From NCBI GenBank assembly GCA_050740695.1, contig JBOIDR010000001.1, positions 22,828-86,827 of the forward strand: a DNA stretch of 64,000 nucleotides, in the 5' to 3' direction. The DNA comes from JACCXJ01 sp050740695 (GTDB taxonomy: Bacteria; Pseudomonadota; Gammaproteobacteria; JACCXJ01). The notes under the pieces are model-generated. The model did no database searches. It was not told the DNA's origin and worked only from the letters and a program-made list of their open reading frames with translations. The position numbers were made by a program, and so were the translations under genes. Shown piece by piece: positions 28,558 to 38,086 of the stretch. Within the stretch, counting starts at the first letter, position 1. Each line of letters begins with the position of its first letter.

Positions 28558-31437
28558 CTAGCCCTGGTCGCACCCGACTTGCGATTGCCGCGAACCCGCC
28601 CTCGCAAGCTCGGCCAAATGAAACCCTTGTACCAACGTCACCCCCATCTCCTCGAGCAGCGTCAAGGTCGCAGCGTCCTCCACGCCTTCGGCGATGACGG
28701 TCCTGCCGTAACAGCGGATCATGGTGGTGATGGCGCGGACGAAGCCGCGATCTCGCGGGTCTGTGGCAAGCCCCTTCACCAGCGATTGGTCGATCTTGAC
28801 GAAGCTCGCGGGGAGCTCTTTCAGGTAATAGAGCGAGCTGAAACCGGAGCCGAAATCATCCAAGGCAAAGCGGACCCCGAGCGCCACGAGCTCGTCCATG
28901 ATTCGCCGCGCCAGGGCCATGTCGCCGATCATGTCCGTCTCGGTGATCTCGAAGATGACGCGCATGGGATCCAGGCCCCTCTTAGCCACGGCTGTCTTGA
29001 CATGCTCCGCCCAGCGTCCGTCCGCGAGCGCTGCGGTCGAGAGATTCACGGACAGAGACTGCGCAGCGCCCGACGCGAGGACCTCTATGGCCAGGCGCGC
29101 CGCGTAGCAGTCGATCTCATAGCCCAGACCCGCCCGCTGGGCCGCGGGGAGGAATTCGCCGGGAGAGACGATCCGGCCGTCCTCGAGTCGGAGCCGCAGG
29201 AGCGCCTCGTGGAATGCCACCCTCCCGCTCCCGACCTCGATTACCGGCTCGTACTCGAAAAATAGATGCCCGTCGACGAGCGCGCGAGATAAAAGGTCCT
29301 TCCAATGGATCCCGCCCGCCAGCGCCCCGGCGTCTTCGTGTTCGTGTGCGAACATCCGGAAGCAGGAGCGCCCGGCGCGCTTGGCCTCGTACATGGCGAG
29401 GTCCGCGTGCGCGAGCAGCTCCTCGGAATCGCTGCCGTGCTGGGGCAAGAGCGCGATCCCGATGCTGGCACCGGTGCGATAACGGCGCTCGCCATAGACG
29501 AACGGCACCTGGGCCAGGCGCTCGATGATCTGGCGCGCGAAGGCGGCGGCCCCGTAGGCATCGGTACTCGGCATGAGCATCACGAACTCGTCCCCGCCCA
29601 GTCGCGCGACGATATCGGACTTACGCGCCCGGGCACGCAATTCCTCGGCGACCCAGCGCAGCAGCGCGTCGCCCGCGGGATGACCGCTCCTGTCGTTGAT
29701 CTCCTTGAAGTGGTCGAGGTCGAAGAGCAAGACGGCGGACACCATGCCGCCGCGAGCCACCTGGTCATAGGTGCGCTTCAGTTCCTCGAGGAAACGGTGG
29801 CGGTTGACGAGCCCGGTCAAGCCGTCGTGGTTGGCGAGCCAGCGCATGCGCGATTCCGCCTCCACCCGATCGGTGACATCGAGGCCGACCGAGAGCACGG
29901 CGGTGCCGTCGCTGTGCTCCTCGCGGAGCGGTGTGTGTACCCACACGATCTGCCGTGACTCACCGTCCCGCCGGGACAGTGGATACTCTTGCTCTAGACG
30001 CCGCCCGCCGGTCTGGGTCAGGGCCTCGAGCCCCGCCAGGACCTCCACGTGAGCCTCCACATCCCCAATCAGGTCCACGAAGCGCCGTCCCTTGAGCTCG
30101 GAGGGGGAGAATCCAGTGAGCTGTGCCGCGAGCTCGTTGGCCGCCTGGATCACACCGTAACGCGTCTGCGTCACCACCAGCACCTGCGCGGAATCGAGGA
30201 GGCCGCGGACGAAGTCGCGCTCGACGGCGAGCTCCTGGTTCTTGGCCGAAATGGCGCGTGCATTCTCTTCGAGCTGGTCGGAGAGCGTCGCCGCCGTCTC
30301 GTACAGGACATCGACCTCGTCGCGAAACTGCGAGGCGGGCTTGGATGCTGAGAGGTCGGCCCGTGCCCGGTCATAGGCACCCTCGGCCAGCAAGGGCAAC
30401 GTCCCTGCCAGGCGCCGCAGGCGCCGCACCGGGAGGGTCACGAGGTACAAGAGGATTAGCTCGGCCACGCCGAGCGCCCCCGCCGTCGCGACAAACCCTT
30501 GGCGCGCGGCGGCGCGGATGGCAGCCAGGCGCGCGCTAACGTCGGCGATGAGGACTACAAATCCGGTCTCGGCTGGGATGAACTCGGCGAGCGGCACGCG
30601 ATGGACCTCGTAGCTCGCGCCCCCCCATTCGACGAGCCGGCCGTCATTCAAGGCCGCGGGATCGGGGATGTCGCCGCTCAGATCCTCGAGCAAGGGCATG
30701 ATCCGGCTACTCTCCGTGAGCGCCGGCACCACCGTCCCCCACGCAGGCAGGTGCGCGCCACCGTTCCCGCCGGCCGGTACCACAATGGCGAGATCGGCGC
30801 CGGTCAAGGCCCGGAACTCGATGACGAGGTCGGCGATGGACTGGCCGACCGCCAGAACCGCGACGTTTTCGGCCCCCGCGAGCACCGGCACGAAGGCGTT
30901 CAAGAGACAAAGCGGCTGGCAGGCGAGAAGTGTCACCGGGGCCTCCTCACTCCGCACCTCGGCGAGCGCAGCCCGCAAGCGCGGCTCGGGCAGGTCCTCG
31001 GCCTCGGTCTGCGTCCAACGCCACACCCGCTCCTCGCCTTTCTCGCCGGCCAGGAAGAGCTCGATGCGCTGGACTTCGAGCTCATAGCCCAGGCTCGCGT
31101 AGCGGGCTGCGGCGGTGACGGCCGCCAGCCGCTCGCGATTGCCGGACTTGATGGCGTCCCCGAGGTCCCCCATGGACACGATGGCGCTCGCGAGCCGCAC
31201 CAGGCGATCCGAGGTGCCTTTGAACAGACCCCCGATCTGCTTGCGGTACGACGCCACCTCAGCGGCCCGCTGCGCCCGGAACTGCTCGGTTAGGTGATAC
31301 TGGCTGAGGGTGTAGAAGGCGGCGGAGAGAAACAGCAGGAGGCCACTCAGCCACAGGAATGCTTTCCAGTGAAGACCGAGGAAGCGCCGGCGCTGATCTC
31401 CCGGAATCGGGGTCGCGTCTCCCCCGCGTCGTCGCAT
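28558..31437 (-). CDS. Membrane PAS-GGDEF-EAL cyclic-di-GMP protein
   Basis: The 959-residue protein (start ATG 31437, MRRRGGDATPIP) has one membrane helix near residues 24-42, a periplasmic sensor of about 270 residues, and a second helix (FVATAGALGVAELILLYLVTLPV). A PAS domain (GLLDSAQVLVVTQTRYGVI) follows, then GGDEF (RLGGDEFVML, intact) and EAL (EALLRL, FEITETDMIGD, LDDFGSGFSSL, VKIDQSLV, IAEGVE, all intact). It may make and/or degrade c-di-GMP in response to a periplasmic signal. Its ATG shares one base with the stop of the upstream barrel gene. Confidence 0.92.
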   Translation of the reverse strand: MRRRGGDATPIPGDQRRRFLGLHWKAFLWLSGLLLFLSAAFYTLSQYHLTEQFRAQRAAEVASYRKQIGGLFKGTSDRLVRLASAIVSMGDLGDAIKSGNRERLAAVTAAARYASLGYELEVQRIELFLAGEKGEERVWRWTQTEAEDLPEPRLRAALAEVRSEEAPVTLLACQPLCLLNAFVPVLAGAENVAVLAVGQSIADLVIEFRALTGADLAIVVPAGGNGGAHLPAWGTVVPALTESSRIMPLLEDLSGDIPDPAALNDGRLVEWGGASYEVHRVPLAEFIPAETGFVVLIADVSARLAAIRAAARQGFVATAGALGVAELILLYLVTLPVRRLRRLAGTLPLLAEGAYDRARADLSASKPASQFRDEVDVLYETAATLSDQLEENARAISAKNQELAVERDFVRGLLDSAQVLVVTQTRYGVIQAANELAAQLTGFSPSELKGRRFVDLIGDVEAHVEVLAGLEALTQTGGRRLEQEYPLSRRDGESRQIVWVHTPLREEHSDGTAVLSVGLDVTDRVEAESRMRWLANHDGLTGLVNRHRFLEELKRTYDQVARGGMVSAVLLFDLDHFKEINDRSGHPAGDALLRWVAEELRARARKSDIVARLGGDEFVMLMPSTDAYGAAAFARQIIERLAQVPFVYGERRYRTGASIGIALLPQHGSDSEELLAHADLAMYEAKRAGRSCFRMFAHEHEDAGALAGGIHWKDLLSRALVDGHLFFEYEPVIEVGSGRVAFHEALLRLRLEDGRIVSPGEFLPAAQRAGLGYEIDCYAARLAIEVLASGAAQSLSVNLSTAALADGRWAEHVKTAVAKRGLDPMRVIFEITETDMIGDMALARRIMDELVALGVRFALDDFGSGFSSLYYLKELPASFVKIDQSLVKGLATDPRDRGFVRAITTMIRCYGRTVIAEGVEDAATLTLLEEMGVTLVQGFHLAELARAGSRQSQVGCDQG

Positions 31438-32690
31438 CAGAATCGATAGGAGAACATCAACGCAAACAGGTCCCAGTGGCCATCGCTCACCTCGCGCGCC
31501 CGCGTGGGGTCGTTGATGCCCGGATTGTCGATGGGTGACAGCCAACCGGTGCCGTCGACGTTGTGATATTCCGCCGCGACCAGCCAGTCGTCCAGGAATT
31601 CCCAACGCAGGCCGAAGGTCAGGTCCTTGGCATAGAAACGGTGCCGGGGGAGCCCGAAGCCACGCCCCGTTGCGCTACCATCGTGGTCATCGGCATTGGC
31701 GAAGAAGGCGTCGTAGCGCGCGACGGCCGACCAACGCGGCGCGAACCGATATTCAGCCTGGAGATAGTAGCTCTCGGAGGTGTTGTCCACCAAAAACTCG
31801 CGGGCCGTACGGTCGGGCGGAAGCATCGGGAAGATCCCGGTCCGATCACTGTTGATCCGAAAATACTCGGCCGTAAAGCTCCATTCCTCCAGATTGACCT
31901 GGGCGGACACGAGCGGCGCGAAGACATTGACGGTTCCGGGCAACGCACCGAGCGAATCGGCTTCGAAATCCAGGTCCAAGTCCACGGCAGTGAAGCGCAG
32001 GCGGAAACGCCCTTCCTGCCATTCGTAGCCTGCGCGGCCTACGAAAACCCGCCCACCCAGAGTCCCCTGCACCCGTGGGATCCCAGTGAGAAAGTCGATG
32101 GCGCTGTCGGTGATCGGGTCTCCGACCAGAAGCTCGGTAGTGAAGGCGTGATCGCCGAAACGGTAACGACCATAGGCGATACCGCCATCCGAAGCAAGCT
32201 CCCCTGTGCGCAGCTGTAAGGAATCAAAATAGATAGATTGAGGCAGGAGCACGCTGGGCCGGGTCCAAACGGCGTCACGGGCCTCGTTGTAGAGGCCGAA
32301 GGGGTTCTTCACGCGCCCCCCCCGGATACCAAAGGTCAAGTCATCGCGAACCGGCAGGCTGAGATCGAGGTTGGCGTAATCGAGTCGGAAACCGAGATCG
32401 TCCGACCCCCCCGCGTCGCGATAAATACCCTGCACGGCAAACAGGAGGTTCGACAGAGGGTGCCCCAGGACGTTGAGCCCGAGCTCGGTGAACTCCAGGC
32501 TCCCATCGCCCTGGCTGTTGCCGAAGAAGTCGTTGGCAGAGGTATAGGTATAGCCCTGGCTTGCGAACCCATGCATCTGGAAGTCGCGGAACCCGAGGTC
32601 GATGGCATGAGCCGGTGTCGCTAGACCGACGAGTAGCCCCATGACCCCTCGCAAGACCGGTGCGATGCCTCGCGGTGATGTCCTCAGCAT
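31437..32690 (-). CDS. Outer-membrane beta-barrel protein (porin-like)
   Basis: The 417-residue protein has a signal peptide (MGLLVGLATPAHAIDLG). Many alternating aromatic/hydrophobic strands follow, and it ends with Tyr-Arg-Phe, the C-terminal aromatic signal for BAM insertion. The segment GFASQGYTYTSANDFFGNSQGDGSLEFTELGLNV resembles a family of unassigned barrels often found beside PstS-like and GGDEF genes. The substrate is unknown. It lies 18 bases after the PstS-like gene and overlaps the GGDEF/EAL gene by one base (TGATG). Confidence 0.78.
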   Translation of the reverse strand: MLRTSPRGIAPVLRGVMGLLVGLATPAHAIDLGFRDFQMHGFASQGYTYTSANDFFGNSQGDGSLEFTELGLNVLGHPLSNLLFAVQGIYRDAGGSDDLGFRLDYANLDLSLPVRDDLTFGIRGGRVKNPFGLYNEARDAVWTRPSVLLPQSIYFDSLQLRTGELASDGGIAYGRYRFGDHAFTTELLVGDPITDSAIDFLTGIPRVQGTLGGRVFVGRAGYEWQEGRFRLRFTAVDLDLDFEADSLGALPGTVNVFAPLVSAQVNLEEWSFTAEYFRINSDRTGIFPMLPPDRTAREFLVDNTSESYYLQAEYRFAPRWSAVARYDAFFANADDHDGSATGRGFGLPRHRFYAKDLTFGLRWEFLDDWLVAAEYHNVDGTGWLSPIDNPGINDPTRAREVSDGHWDLFALMFSYRF

Positions 32691-32708
32691 GATCCCCTCC
32701 TGCTACTC

Positions 32709-33158
32709 TTACTCTTCCGCATAGCCGATGGCACCCGGCGTTTCATCGACGCGCTCGCGGACCTCCTGCGGGGTGTTCACGACCGTGGGCGGTACGCCGG
32801 TCCCCGAATACAGGATCCGGTCCCAGGTCGAGCGCAACTGATAGGGATAGACCCCCAGGACCTCCTTACTGAAACGCACATGGAGAGGATGCCGATCCGG
32901 GAGCACGAAGACCCGGATCGGATCGCCTTTCGGCCATTTGGTCTGGCGGGCAAAAAAAATGTCGCGCAGCTCGGTGCGCGTCAGAGATGTGACGCTATCC
33001 CGCGAACCGGCGTAGGGCACGACGCGCGAGTCTGCGGCGCTAGCCCCGAGGCACCAGAGGCCCAGGACTGCGCAGCAAACGCGCAACGGCAATGACCCAA
33101 GCCGGCGGCCACGTTTAGCCGCACCCAAGCGGCCTCCCTCGGTGGAACGCAGGCGCAT
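32709..33158 (-). CDS. Small periplasmic PstS-like (PBP-like) protein
   Basis: The 149-residue product from the ATG at 33158 has a signal peptide ending GASAADS. The domain recalls the phosphate-binding-protein fold: VTSLTRTELRDIFFARQTKWPKG, VFVLPDRHPLHVRFSKEVLGV, PQEVRERVDETPGAIGYAEE. It is shorter than real PstS and has no ABC transporter partner, so it is more likely a ligand sensor. The conserved trio with a barrel and a GGDEF/EAL protein suggests it feeds the sensor domain. Confidence 0.7.
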   Translation of the reverse strand: MRLRSTEGGRLGAAKRGRRLGSLPLRVCCAVLGLWCLGASAADSRVVPYAGSRDSVTSLTRTELRDIFFARQTKWPKGDPIRVFVLPDRHPLHVRFSKEVLGVYPYQLRSTWDRILYSGTGVPPTVVNTPQEVRERVDETPGAIGYAEE

Positions 33159-33257
33159 TTCCCCCAAGCCCCCCTTCCCAACGCTTTAAGCTTAGCAGAC
33201 TACGGGCCGAGAGGCATGCTTGCACAAGTTGTTGCGCAGGAGCCTTGAAACTCGCAG

Positions 33258-34877
33258 CTATACATACCCCCGCTGCCGTAAATACAACTCGATGTCCTCG
33301 CGGGAAAAGCCCAAGCGCTTAGCGATCCGATCGGCGTGGCTCACGGTCGAGATCCCGTCGATGAGCCGATAGGTCGGCGCCTCACCGGCGAACTCCACCT
33401 GCCGGCAGGCCGCAGATCGCCGGCGGCGAAAGCGCTCGACCAGCTCGTGGTTATGCGTGATGAGGATCGTGCTGCTGCCGATGCGGCCGAAGCCCGACAG
33501 GATGGCCTCGGAGATCGCGATCTTCTCCTCGTAAGTCGTGCCCTCCGCCATCTCGTCCAGGATCACGAGCGACTTGGGCGAGGCGCCGAGGAAGATCGAT
33601 TTGGTGCGCACCAGCTCGGTCCCGAAACGGCCCTCGGCGTCGGTGAGCGATCCCGCCTCCGGGGTCTGGTAGAAGATGCGATCCGAGATCGCCACCTCGG
33701 CTTCCGAGGCCGGGACATAGCCGCCGATCTGGGCCAGCAGTTGCACCTGGGCGATGGTCTTGCAAAGCGCCGTCTTGCCGCCGCTGTTGGGACCGGTGAT
33801 GAGGGTGAGCCGCGTGTCCTTTAGGTCGATGTCGTTCGGGACGTAATCGTGGTTCCCGGATCCCAGGATCGGATTACGCGCGCCGCGGAGCCTCAGGAAG
33901 TGTCTCGGCGAGTCCACCACCCTGGGGAGGACCGTCGCGGAACCGAAGGACCGCGCATAGCGGTGCAGGGCCAAGAGCTCGTCGATCCGCCCGAGGGCCG
34001 CGAGCACGCGGCGCACCTCGTCCGCCGCCCGAAAGCAATCGCGCAAGGGATAGACGAACTGGTCGCGGTCGAATCCACCCACGGCCGGGACATACAAGAG
34101 AGCCACCGGCAGCAACAGCACGAACGAGATCCCGGCGAGCGGGGACACGGGCAACCCGGCCGGAAACGGGTTCAACTGGCCGAGGAGCACCACGCACAAA
34201 GCCAAACCGAAGAGGAGCCCCGGCTTGAACAAGGATGGCCGAAACCGAAACGCCGGCCACCACTTGGGTTTCTCGCCCGGGAGGCGGATCCCGCGCTCGG
34301 TGAGGTACACCGGACCACGCATCAGCGCACAGGCGCGCGCCTCGGCGAACCCGGCGAGGGTCTCGATCAGCTCGTTGAGGTAAGCGCTTTCGGGATGCGG
34401 GAGGTCACGCGCCATCGCAGTGATCTCCAACAGGAAGCGTGTGCCGTGGCGGTACTGTGCATAGCCGTAGCCGTCGAACTCGAGCTTCCCGGCGGCCGTG
34501 CCCAGCATACCCGTGAAGGCCCCGAAGAGAAGGTGGTAGAGGATCGATTCGCCTTTCTGCGCCCAGGCCACCAGGGACTCGAGTCGCTCACGCAGATCGT
34601 CGCGCGCATCGAGCTCCCGCAGGGCTTGTTGGCGCGCTTCGATGGCGGGAAGGCCATCACACGGCCGGCACAGGGAGGAATACAGGCTCGCCTGGCCGAT
34701 GGTGGTGCGACAGGTATTCAGGGTGTCGAAGAGCCTCTGCACCTCGATGGCGCGGAAGGTATCGGGATCGAGGATGCCCGGGGCGCGATCGAAATCGATG
34801 CCCACGGCGCGCACCGCCGCACGCGGGTCGCGAGCCACTGCCAGCGCTTCGAAAAATCGGCCCACGGTATCGGGCAT
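33258..34877 (-). CDS. MutS-family ATPase with internal membrane segments
   Basis: The 539-residue product (start ATG 34877, MPDTVGRFFEALAVAR) has helical core and lever regions followed by the MutS ATPase. The ATPase has Walker A TGPNSGGKT, Walker B LVILDEMAEGT, and the conserved ILITHNHELVERF. Two hydrophobic segments lie between core and ATPase (LLFGLALCVVLLGQL and LAGISFVLLLPVALLYVP), predicting membrane attachment. The mismatch-recognition domain is absent. It is not MutS1; membrane MutS-like proteins have no settled function. It is divergent from the Gld-type ABC operon with about 67 bases between starts. Confidence 0.75.
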   Translation of the reverse strand: MPDTVGRFFEALAVARDPRAAVRAVGIDFDRAPGILDPDTFRAIEVQRLFDTLNTCRTTIGQASLYSSLCRPCDGLPAIEARQQALRELDARDDLRERLESLVAWAQKGESILYHLLFGAFTGMLGTAAGKLEFDGYGYAQYRHGTRFLLEITAMARDLPHPESAYLNELIETLAGFAEARACALMRGPVYLTERGIRLPGEKPKWWPAFRFRPSLFKPGLLFGLALCVVLLGQLNPFPAGLPVSPLAGISFVLLLPVALLYVPAVGGFDRDQFVYPLRDCFRAADEVRRVLAALGRIDELLALHRYARSFGSATVLPRVVDSPRHFLRLRGARNPILGSGNHDYVPNDIDLKDTRLTLITGPNSGGKTALCKTIAQVQLLAQIGGYVPASEAEVAISDRIFYQTPEAGSLTDAEGRFGTELVRTKSIFLGASPKSLVILDEMAEGTTYEEKIAISEAILSGFGRIGSSTILITHNHELVERFRRRRSAACRQVEFAGEAPTYRLIDGISTVSHADRIAKRLGFSREDIELYLRQRGYV

Positions 34878-34944
34878 GGGTACGGCCCCTCGGTCGCCGC
34901 AAGCGGTTTGCAATCGTGAAGGAGAAGGGAATAATAACGCGCCC

Positions 34945-35904
34945 ATGACGGCGCACACACTGATCGAGGCCCGCGACCTGTATCGATACTATGGCGGCCT
35001 CTGCGCGGTGCAGGCCGTCAGCCTCGCCCTACGGCGGAGCGAGGTCCTGGGCTTCCTCGGGCCGAACGGCGCCGGCAAGACCACCACCATGCGGATGCTG
35101 TGCGGGACGCTCGCCCCGAGCGCCGGGGACATCAGGGTCAACGGCCTGGACCTCTTAGCAGAGCCCAAGAAGGCCAAGGCCCATCTCGGCTACCTCCCCG
35201 AGCACCCCCCGCTGTACCACGAGCTCACGGTGGACGAATTTCTCCTCTACTGTGCCCGCATCCATCGCGTCCCACGCGCCGGGCTCGGCCAGGCGCTCCT
35301 GTGGACCAAACGCCGCTCCGGGCTCGAAACGGTGGGCGGCCGCCTGATCGGCAACCTCTCCAAGGGCTATCAGCAGCGCGTCGGGATCGCCCAGGCGATC
35401 CTCCATCGCCCGGCCGTGGTGGTCTTGGATGAACCCACCATCGGCCTGGACCCCATCCAGATCCGCGAGATCCGCGACCTGATCGGCGACCTGCGCGCCG
35501 AGCACGGTGTCATCCTCTCGACCCACATCCTGACCGAGGTCCAGGCGGTGTGCGACCGCGTGCTGATCATCCACGAAGGCCGGGTGGTGCTTGACGACAC
35601 GGTGGCACACCTGACCCGCGAGCACCATCTCGCGGGCCTGCGCATCGCCCTGCGCCGGCCGCCCGGGATCGCATATCTGCACGCCCTCCCTGGCGTCACC
35701 GAGGTGCGGCGGATCGGTGACGAGCGTTTTTTGATCCGCTCGCAGCCCGACCGGGACCCCGCTGAATCGCTGGTCGAACAGGCCGCGGAGGGGCGCTGGG
35801 GCCTCTATGAGATGGTGCCGGAGGCGCGCTCGCTCGAGGAGACCTTCGTGCAGATCACCTGTGGCGAGGGACCTGCCCCTGCGGTCACCGAGGCGGCCTC
35901 GTGA
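34945..35904 (+). CDS. ABC transporter ATP-binding protein, Gld/Nos-type exporter
   Basis: The 319-residue ATPase (start ATG 34945, MTAHTLIEARDLYRYYGG) has Walker A GPNGAGKTTTM, Q-loop LGYLPEHPPLY, signature LSKGYQQRVGIAQA, Walker B VVVLDEPTIGLDP and a switch His in LSTHILTE. The extended C-terminus is typical of ABC-2 exporters of the GldA group. It overlaps the permease start by four bases (GTGA) and leads a four-gene operon. Confidence 0.93.
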   Translation: MTAHTLIEARDLYRYYGGLCAVQAVSLALRRSEVLGFLGPNGAGKTTTMRMLCGTLAPSAGDIRVNGLDLLAEPKKAKAHLGYLPEHPPLYHELTVDEFLLYCARIHRVPRAGLGQALLWTKRRSGLETVGGRLIGNLSKGYQQRVGIAQAILHRPAVVVLDEPTIGLDPIQIREIRDLIGDLRAEHGVILSTHILTEVQAVCDRVLIIHEGRVVLDDTVAHLTREHHLAGLRIALRRPPGIAYLHALPGVTEVRRIGDERFLIRSQPDRDPAESLVEQAAEGRWGLYEMVPEARSLEETFVQITCGEGPAPAVTEAAS

Positions 35905-36650
35905 TCGGCGTCATCGCGCGCCGCGAGTTGCAGAGCCTGTTCGCGTCACCACTGGCCTGGGCGGTGCTCTGCGTGATCCAGATCATCCTGGCCTACATCT
36001 TCTTGAGTCGCATCGAGCTGTTCGTGCAATTCCAGCCGCGCCTCCTGGGCCTCGAAGGTGCTCCCGGTCTCACCGATCTCGTGGTCGCGCCGCTCTTCGG
36101 CACCACCGCGATCACGCTCTTGCTGGTCGCGCCGCTCCTCACCATGCGCACCTTCGCCGAAGAACGCCGCAACGGGACCTTGAACCTATTGCTCGCGGCC
36201 CCGCTCTCGATGACCGAGATCACGCTGGGTAAATACCTGGGTCTCTTCGGGTTTTTCATGCTCATGCTATCGCTCGTCGGCCTGATGCCGCTCGCCTTGC
36301 TCCTCGGCGGGCAACTGGACTTCGGCCAACTCGGCGCCGGGTTTCTGGGCCTCGGCCTGCTCATCGCCGCCTTCGTGGCGATCGGGTTGTTCCTCTCGGT
36401 GCTGACCGATCACCCGACCGTGGCCGGGGTGAGTACCTTCGGCGCTCTCTTGCTCCTCTGGATCGTCGATTGGGCCGGGGAATCGGGGGAGGCGAGCGGA
36501 GTCCTCCATTATCTATCGCTCCTGAGCCACTACGAGCCCTTGCTCAAGGGGATGTTCGACTCCGCGGACCTCGTCTACTACGCGCTCCTGACGGCGCTGT
36601 TCCTGATCTTGACCGTGTGGCGCCTGGACGCCGAGCGGCTGCCGCGCTAG
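35901..36650 (+). CDS. ABC-2 type permease, GldF-like
   Basis: The 249-residue protein starts at a GTG and has six hydrophobic segments, including WAVLCVIQIILAYIFL, ITLLLVAPLLTMRTFAEERRNGTLNLLLAAPLS and LLIAAFVAIGLFLSVLTDHP. The cytoplasmic EERRNGTLNLL motif is typical of ABC-2 permeases in the Gld family. It forms the membrane channel with the preceding ATPase. Confidence 0.9.
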   Translation: MIGVIARRELQSLFASPLAWAVLCVIQIILAYIFLSRIELFVQFQPRLLGLEGAPGLTDLVVAPLFGTTAITLLLVAPLLTMRTFAEERRNGTLNLLLAAPLSMTEITLGKYLGLFGFFMLMLSLVGLMPLALLLGGQLDFGQLGAGFLGLGLLIAAFVAIGLFLSVLTDHPTVAGVSTFGALLLLWIVDWAGESGEASGVLHYLSLLSHYEPLLKGMFDSADLVYYALLTALFLILTVWRLDAERLPR

Positions 36651-36663
36651 CAAGCCGCCCCCG

Positions 36664-38076
36664 ATGATGGTCCCGCACCGACGGCGGTTACGCCTACACA
36701 GCGCCCTGTCGGGGATCCTCCTCATCACCATCTGCGGTCTCCTCGCCTGGCTCAGCACGCGCTATCACCACACCGCGGACTGGACCAGCGGTGGACGCCA
36801 TACCCTGTCGGAGGCGAGCACCGCGTTGCTAGCACGGTTGCAGGGCCCGGTCGAGATCATCGGTTACGCGCGTCCCGATGCCGAGTTGCGCGGTGTCATC
36901 GAGGATCTGATCGAGCGCTTCCGGCGGATCAAGCCCGACATCGGCCTGCGCTTCGTGGACCCCGACAAGGCCCCCGACGAGGTCCGCGATCTGCGCATCC
37001 AGACCGACGGGGAACTGGTCATCCGCTATGCGGCGCAGAGCGAGCACGTCGAAGAGCACACCGAGGAGGCGCTGACCAACGCCCTGCAGCGCGTCTTGCG
37101 GGGCGGGGAGCGTTTCGTCGTGTTCCTGGAAGGGCACGGGGAACGCAACCCGCTGGGCCATGCCAACCATGACCTCGACCAGTTCGCGGAGGAGCTCGGC
37201 AAGCGTGGGATCAAGGTCCAGGGACTGAACCTGGCGGGCAATCCCGTGATCCCCGACAACACCTCGGTGCTCGTGATCGCGAGCCCCGAGGTCGACTACC
37301 TGCCGCGCGAGGTGGAGATCGTCTCCGCCTACCTGAAGCGGGGTGGCAACCTCCTGTGGCTCGCGGACCCCGGACCACTGCGCGGGCTCGATGGCCTCGC
37401 CAGAGACCTCGGGCTCAAGCTGTCCCCGGGCACCCTGGTCGATCCGGCGACCGCGGTCTTTGGCATAGACCATCCGGCGATGGTGCCGGTGACCGGTTAT
37501 CCATCGACGCCACCGGTCGCCGGATTCCGCTACCTCACGGTCTTCCCCTACGCACGCGAGGTCGAGGCCGAGGCCCGGGACGAATGGCAGGCGGCACCCT
37601 TGCTCTCCTCGGGGGCAGATGCCTGGATCGAGACCGGCAAGCTCGAGGGCGAGCTGCGCTACGACGAGGGCAGCGACCACCATGGCCCGCTCGACATCGC
37701 TCTGCGACTGACACGTAATCGAACGACCGCGGCCGACTCTTCAAGGCAAGAACCGGAGTCAACACCCGACGACGAAAAGTCGCAGAAATCGCCAAGCCCA
37801 CCGCCCGAACAAAGGGTCGTGGTGTTCGGGGATGGCGATTTCTTGTCGAACCGCTACCTCGGCAACAGTGGCAACCTGGACCTCGGGCTCAAGACCTTCA
37901 ACTGGCTGGCCAGCGACGAGGCCTTGATCGAGGTCCCAGCCGGCATGGCCATCGACCGGCGGCTCGACCTCTCCGACACCCAGGCCGCGCTGATCAGCAT
38001 AGGGTTCCTGATGCTGCTACCTGCGGTGCTCGGCGGGATGGGGTTCTTCGTTTGGCTGAGACGGCGCCGCGCGTGA
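36664..38076 (+). CDS. Gld-type auxiliary protein (GldG-like, ABC-associated)
   Basis: The 470-residue protein has an N-terminal membrane helix (ALSGILLITICGLLAWLS), a large periplasmic domain and a C-terminal membrane helix (AALISIGFLMLLPAVLGGMGFFVWL). The domain features YTLSEAS-like HTLSEASTALLARLQGPVEIIGYA and FVVFLEGHGERNP, as in the uncharacterised Gld-associated family. In Bacteroidetes GldG supports gliding; in proteobacteria this exporter has no proven substrate. It lies 13 bases after the permease. Confidence 0.85.
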   Translation: MMVPHRRRLRLHSALSGILLITICGLLAWLSTRYHHTADWTSGGRHTLSEASTALLARLQGPVEIIGYARPDAELRGVIEDLIERFRRIKPDIGLRFVDPDKAPDEVRDLRIQTDGELVIRYAAQSEHVEEHTEEALTNALQRVLRGGERFVVFLEGHGERNPLGHANHDLDQFAEELGKRGIKVQGLNLAGNPVIPDNTSVLVIASPEVDYLPREVEIVSAYLKRGGNLLWLADPGPLRGLDGLARDLGLKLSPGTLVDPATAVFGIDHPAMVPVTGYPSTPPVAGFRYLTVFPYAREVEAEARDEWQAAPLLSSGADAWIETGKLEGELRYDEGSDHHGPLDIALRLTRNRTTAADSSRQEPESTPDDEKSQKSPSPPPEQRVVVFGDGDFLSNRYLGNSGNLDLGLKTFNWLASDEALIEVPAGMAIDRRLDLSDTQAALISIGFLMLLPAVLGGMGFFVWLRRRRA

Positions 38077-38086
38077 GGCAGACGCA

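Noticed and set aside
34642..34944. Longer N-terminus for the ABC ATPase
   Set aside because: The extra 101 codons are antisense to the MutS-like gene; ABC homology starts at 34945.
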